Source: Pectobacterium actinidiae (GTDB lineage: Bacteria; Pseudomonadota; Gammaproteobacteria; Enterobacterales; Enterobacteriaceae). Taken from it: DNA of 64,000 nt. The DNA is taken from assembly GCF_000803315.1 (NCBI RefSeq), contig NZ_JRMH01000001.1, forward strand, positions 2,666,001 to 2,730,000. The letters run 5' to 3'. The notes under the pieces are model-generated. The model saw only the letters and a list, made by a program, of their open reading frames with translations, made no database searches and had not been told where the DNA came from. Each line of letters starts with the position of its first letter. The stretch's first letter is position 1. This document shows, piece by piece, positions 62,177 to 64,000 of the stretch. The position numbers and the translations under genes were made by a program.

Positions 62177-62202
62177 AAACACCCGCCAATTGGCGGGTGT
62201 TT
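62177..62202. terminator. rne terminator
   Basis: AAACACCCGCC (62177-62187) pairs perfectly with GGCGGGTGTTT (62192-62202), 4-nt loop, followed by TTTTT. Strong intrinsic terminator, and usable by the converging ABM-domain gene. Confidence 0.92.
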
Positions 62203-62221
62203 TTTTATGCACAATTATTCG

Positions 62222-62509
62222 TTAGCCTAAAACATTCAATAGCTTGATATCCACACTGTTCGTTTTGCCATCCAACTCCGCCAGCAGATTTTTGAAGTGA
62301 TCGCTCTGCTCATGTGATGTCAGGGCATCTCGATTTTTCCAGCGTTCGAAGAACACAAACGAACCGGGTTTATCCACGACTTCATGCAGATCATATTGCA
62401 CATTACCCGTTTCCTGTCTGCTAGGTGCCACTACGCGTTTTAGCGTTGCAGTAACATCTGTAATGAACTCTGCTTTTGCCTGAATAGTGGCAACAATACG
62501 AATTTCCAT
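62222..62509 (-). CDS. Antibiotic-biosynthesis-monooxygenase (ABM) domain protein, YgiN-like
   Basis: 95-aa ferredoxin-like ABM-domain protein (EIRIVATIQAKAEF, then VQYDLHEVVDKPGSFVFFERWKNRDAL with the typical Tyr/Trp core and HEQSDHFKNLL). Relatives include YgiN quinol monooxygenase and LsrG. Usually dimeric; the substrate is not evident. AAGGG six bases before the ATG at 62509 fits better than the ATG at 62515. Not in the usual E. coli rne neighbourhood, so likely an accessory gene. Confidence 0.85.
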   Translation of the reverse strand: MEIRIVATIQAKAEFITDVTATLKRVVAPSRQETGNVQYDLHEVVDKPGSFVFFERWKNRDALTSHEQSDHFKNLLAELDGKTNSVDIKLLNVLG

Positions 62510-62693
62510 ATACATCCCTTATTTATCAATGAAAAGATAATGCTATCAGATGCCAATCCACGGTTAATTTCAAGCATTCATCAACAAACGGATGCATTCA
62601 AATGGCTTTACGCTTATCCTTATCCCCCGCCGTATCAGTCCCAAAACCAACCGAAAGACGATGTTTTTCTACTGACCGCCGGAGCGCAATTCC

Positions 62694-63737
62694 ATGACCG
62701 CACAGCCCACTATTCTTAAAATCCGTCGCCCTGACGATTGGCACATTCACCTGCGTGACGATCGGATGCTGGAAACTGTCCTCCCCTATACCAGCCGTTT
62801 CTTCGGTCGTGCGATTGTTATGCCTAACCTGACGCCGCCGATTACCAGCGTAGCCAGCGCTATCGCGTATCGGCAGCGCATTTTAGCCGCGGTCCCGCAG
62901 GGCGATAACTTTCATCCACTAATGACGTGCTACCTGACCGATGCGTTGGATGCCAATGAAATCGTGAGTGGCTTTGAGCAAGGCGTCTTTACCGCGGCCA
63001 AACTCTATCCAGCCAATGCGACAACGAACTCCAGTCATGGGGTTACCAGCGTCGCCAATATTTCCGGCATTCTGGAACAAATGCAGAAGATTGGCATGCC
63101 GCTACTCATCCATGGTGAAGTTACCGACTCTGCCGTGGATATTTTCGATCGGGAAGCACGCTTCATCGAAACGGTGCTGGAACCCTTACGCAAGCAGTTC
63201 CCTGAGCTGAAGATCGTCCTTGAGCACATTACGACGAAAGAAGCAGCGCAGTATGTTATTGAGGGTAATGATTATCTTGCCGCAACCATTACACCGCAGC
63301 ATCTGATGTTTAACCGCAATCATATGTTGGTTGGTGGCGTTCGCCCTCACCTATATTGCCTACCCATATTAAAACGTAATACGCATCAGCAGGCGCTACG
63401 TGAAGCAGTTGCGAGCGGCTGTGACCGGCTTTTCCTCGGCACTGACTCCGCGCCCCATGCAAAACACAGAAAAGAGTCCAGCTGCGGCTGTGCCGGCGTG
63501 TTCAATGCTCAGGCGGCACTAAGTACCTATGCCACCGTTTTTGAAGAAATGAATGCGCTGGATAAACTCGAAGCATTCTGCTCCCTGAACGGCCCACGCT
63601 TTTATGGCCTGCCAGTGAACGACGGCTGGATTGAACTTCATCGTGAATCCGTCACATTCCCCGAAGAAATCGCTCTCGGCGACGAGTCGCTAATCCCCTT
63701 CCTGGCCGGCCAAAGCCTCAACTGGTCAGTCCGTTAA
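62694..63737 (+). CDS. pyrC: Dihydroorotase
   Basis: 347-aa zinc amidohydrolase of pyrimidine synthesis (carbamoyl-aspartate to dihydroorotate). Metal ligands DWHIHLRDD, carboxylated Lys in [18 protein letters not shown], His in LIHGEV and EHITT, and catalytic Asp in [11 protein letters not shown]. Same length class as E. coli PyrC (348 aa). Terminator follows. Confidence 0.97.
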   Translation: MTAQPTILKIRRPDDWHIHLRDDRMLETVLPYTSRFFGRAIVMPNLTPPITSVASAIAYRQRILAAVPQGDNFHPLMTCYLTDALDANEIVSGFEQGVFTAAKLYPANATTNSSHGVTSVANISGILEQMQKIGMPLLIHGEVTDSAVDIFDREARFIETVLEPLRKQFPELKIVLEHITTKEAAQYVIEGNDYLAATITPQHLMFNRNHMLVGGVRPHLYCLPILKRNTHQQALREAVASGCDRLFLGTDSAPHAKHRKESSCGCAGVFNAQAALSTYATVFEEMNALDKLEAFCSLNGPRFYGLPVNDGWIELHRESVTFPEEIALGDESLIPFLAGQSLNWSVR

Positions 63738-63743
63738 TCGGCA

Positions 63744-63770
63744 AGCCCATCCGCATTATGCCGATGGGCT
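63744..63770 (+). terminator. pyrC terminator
   Basis: AGCCCATC (63744-63751) pairs with GATGGGCT (63763-63770), loop 11 nt, followed by AAATTTTATT. Weak to moderate intrinsic terminator. Confidence 0.65.
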
Positions 63771-63807
63771 AAATTTTATTGTGTGCCTTGTTCTCCATTC
63801 ACAATAA

Positions 63808-63823
63808 CTGTATAAATAAACAG
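63808..63823 (+). promoter_or_regulatory. LexA (SOS) box of dinI
   Basis: CTGTATAAATAAACAG matches the LexA consensus CTG-N10-CAG with the AT-rich core, 20 bp upstream of the dinI start codon. Predicts SOS induction. Confidence 0.9.
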
Positions 63824-63843
63824 TTTAAAATTTGGAGGTCAGC

Positions 63844-64000
63844 ATGCGCGTAGAAATCACTCTTGCAAAGACAACGCCTTTACCCGCCGGTGCCGTCGAC
63901 GCACTTAGGCATGAGCTGGAAAAGCGTATTCACAAAATTTATCCCGACACGCCCATTCAAGTTCGTTATGCATCCGCAAATAACCTGACAGTCATGGGCG
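63844..64000 (+). CDS. dinI: DNA damage-inducible protein DinI (truncated by window edge)
   Basis: First 52 codons of dinI: it begins MRVEITLAKTTPLPAGAVDA and continues through VRYASANNLTVMG. DinI stabilises or modulates RecA filaments after DNA damage. SD GGAGG lies 6 bp before the ATG and a LexA box just upstream. The rest lies beyond the window; full length in E. coli is 81 aa. Confidence 0.93.
   Translation, partial: MRVEITLAKTTPLPAGAVDALRHELEKRIHKIYPDTPIQVRYASANNLTVMG

Noticed and set aside
62519..62693. PurR box or attenuator upstream of pyrC
   Set aside because: Only a partial match (around ACAAACGGATGC) was seen, not enough to support either.

Overview
The window is a 64 kb stretch of an enterobacterial chromosome. 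Its proteins and gene order point to a soft-rot bacterium of the Pectobacterium group. This attribution rests on recalled similarity and synteny (ppsR-aroH, selO-ydiV, nlpC-btuDEC, lolCDE-nagK-cobB, mfd, ndh-ycfP-nagZ-thiK-lpoB-ycfL-hinT, ptsG, the fab cluster, rluC/rne, pyrC, dinI), not on a search. No rRNA, tRNA, CRISPR array, insertion sequence or prophage was found. Coding density is high, and nearly every gene has a clear family.

Region 1 (1-8.4 kb): ppsR and aroH are followed by an accessory carbohydrate locus. It holds an exported sucrose isomerase (GH13), a convergent GntR/UTRA repressor, a glucose-family PTS EIIBC and a GH4 6-phospho-alpha-glucosidase. Together they suggest a pathway in which sucrose is isomerised in the periplasm to isomaltulose or trehalulose, taken up with phosphorylation, and hydrolysed in the cytoplasm. 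The permease has no EIIA domain, so it probably uses the same EIIA(Glc) as PtsG, which is also in the window.

Region 2 (8.4-21.3 kb): a Fur-boxed hmuSTUV haem operon lacks its outer-membrane receptor. It is followed by selO, a degenerate-EAL ydiV gene, lplA, nlpC and btuD-btuE-btuC. Next comes an unnamed module: a methyltransferase and a cupin diverge from an Fnr-type regulator across a shared Fur-like box. After it lies a small Cys-containing ORF with its own SD, upstream Fur-like palindrome and strong terminator.

Region 3 (21.3-35.3 kb): cobB, nagK, lolE-lolD-lolC, mfd and an Hsp70-like gene (yegD). An accessory TetR/MFS/MFS drug-efflux module with repeated operators follows, then ycfJ.

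Region 4 (35.3-46.7 kb): ndh (perfect FNR box upstream), ycfP, nagZ, thiK, lpoB, ycfL and hinT. An accessory DHA2 efflux pump diverges from a MmyB-type XRE regulator next to a tandem 15-bp repeat. ptsG follows, with Mlc-like and SgrS-like sites, then ycfH.

Region 5 (46.7-64 kb): the leftward essential cluster yceD-rpmF-plsX-fabH-fabD-fabG-acpP-fabF-pabC-mltG-tmk-holB-ycfH. Around it are maf (yceF), rluC, rne with a long leader and an in-frame 9-bp repeat array, an ABM-domain monooxygenase, pyrC, and a truncated dinI behind a LexA box.

The best candidates for under-described biology are the compact sucrose-isomer locus, the Fur-boxed methyltransferase/cupin/Fnr module with the adjacent small ORF, and the two accessory efflux modules with explicit operator-like repeats.
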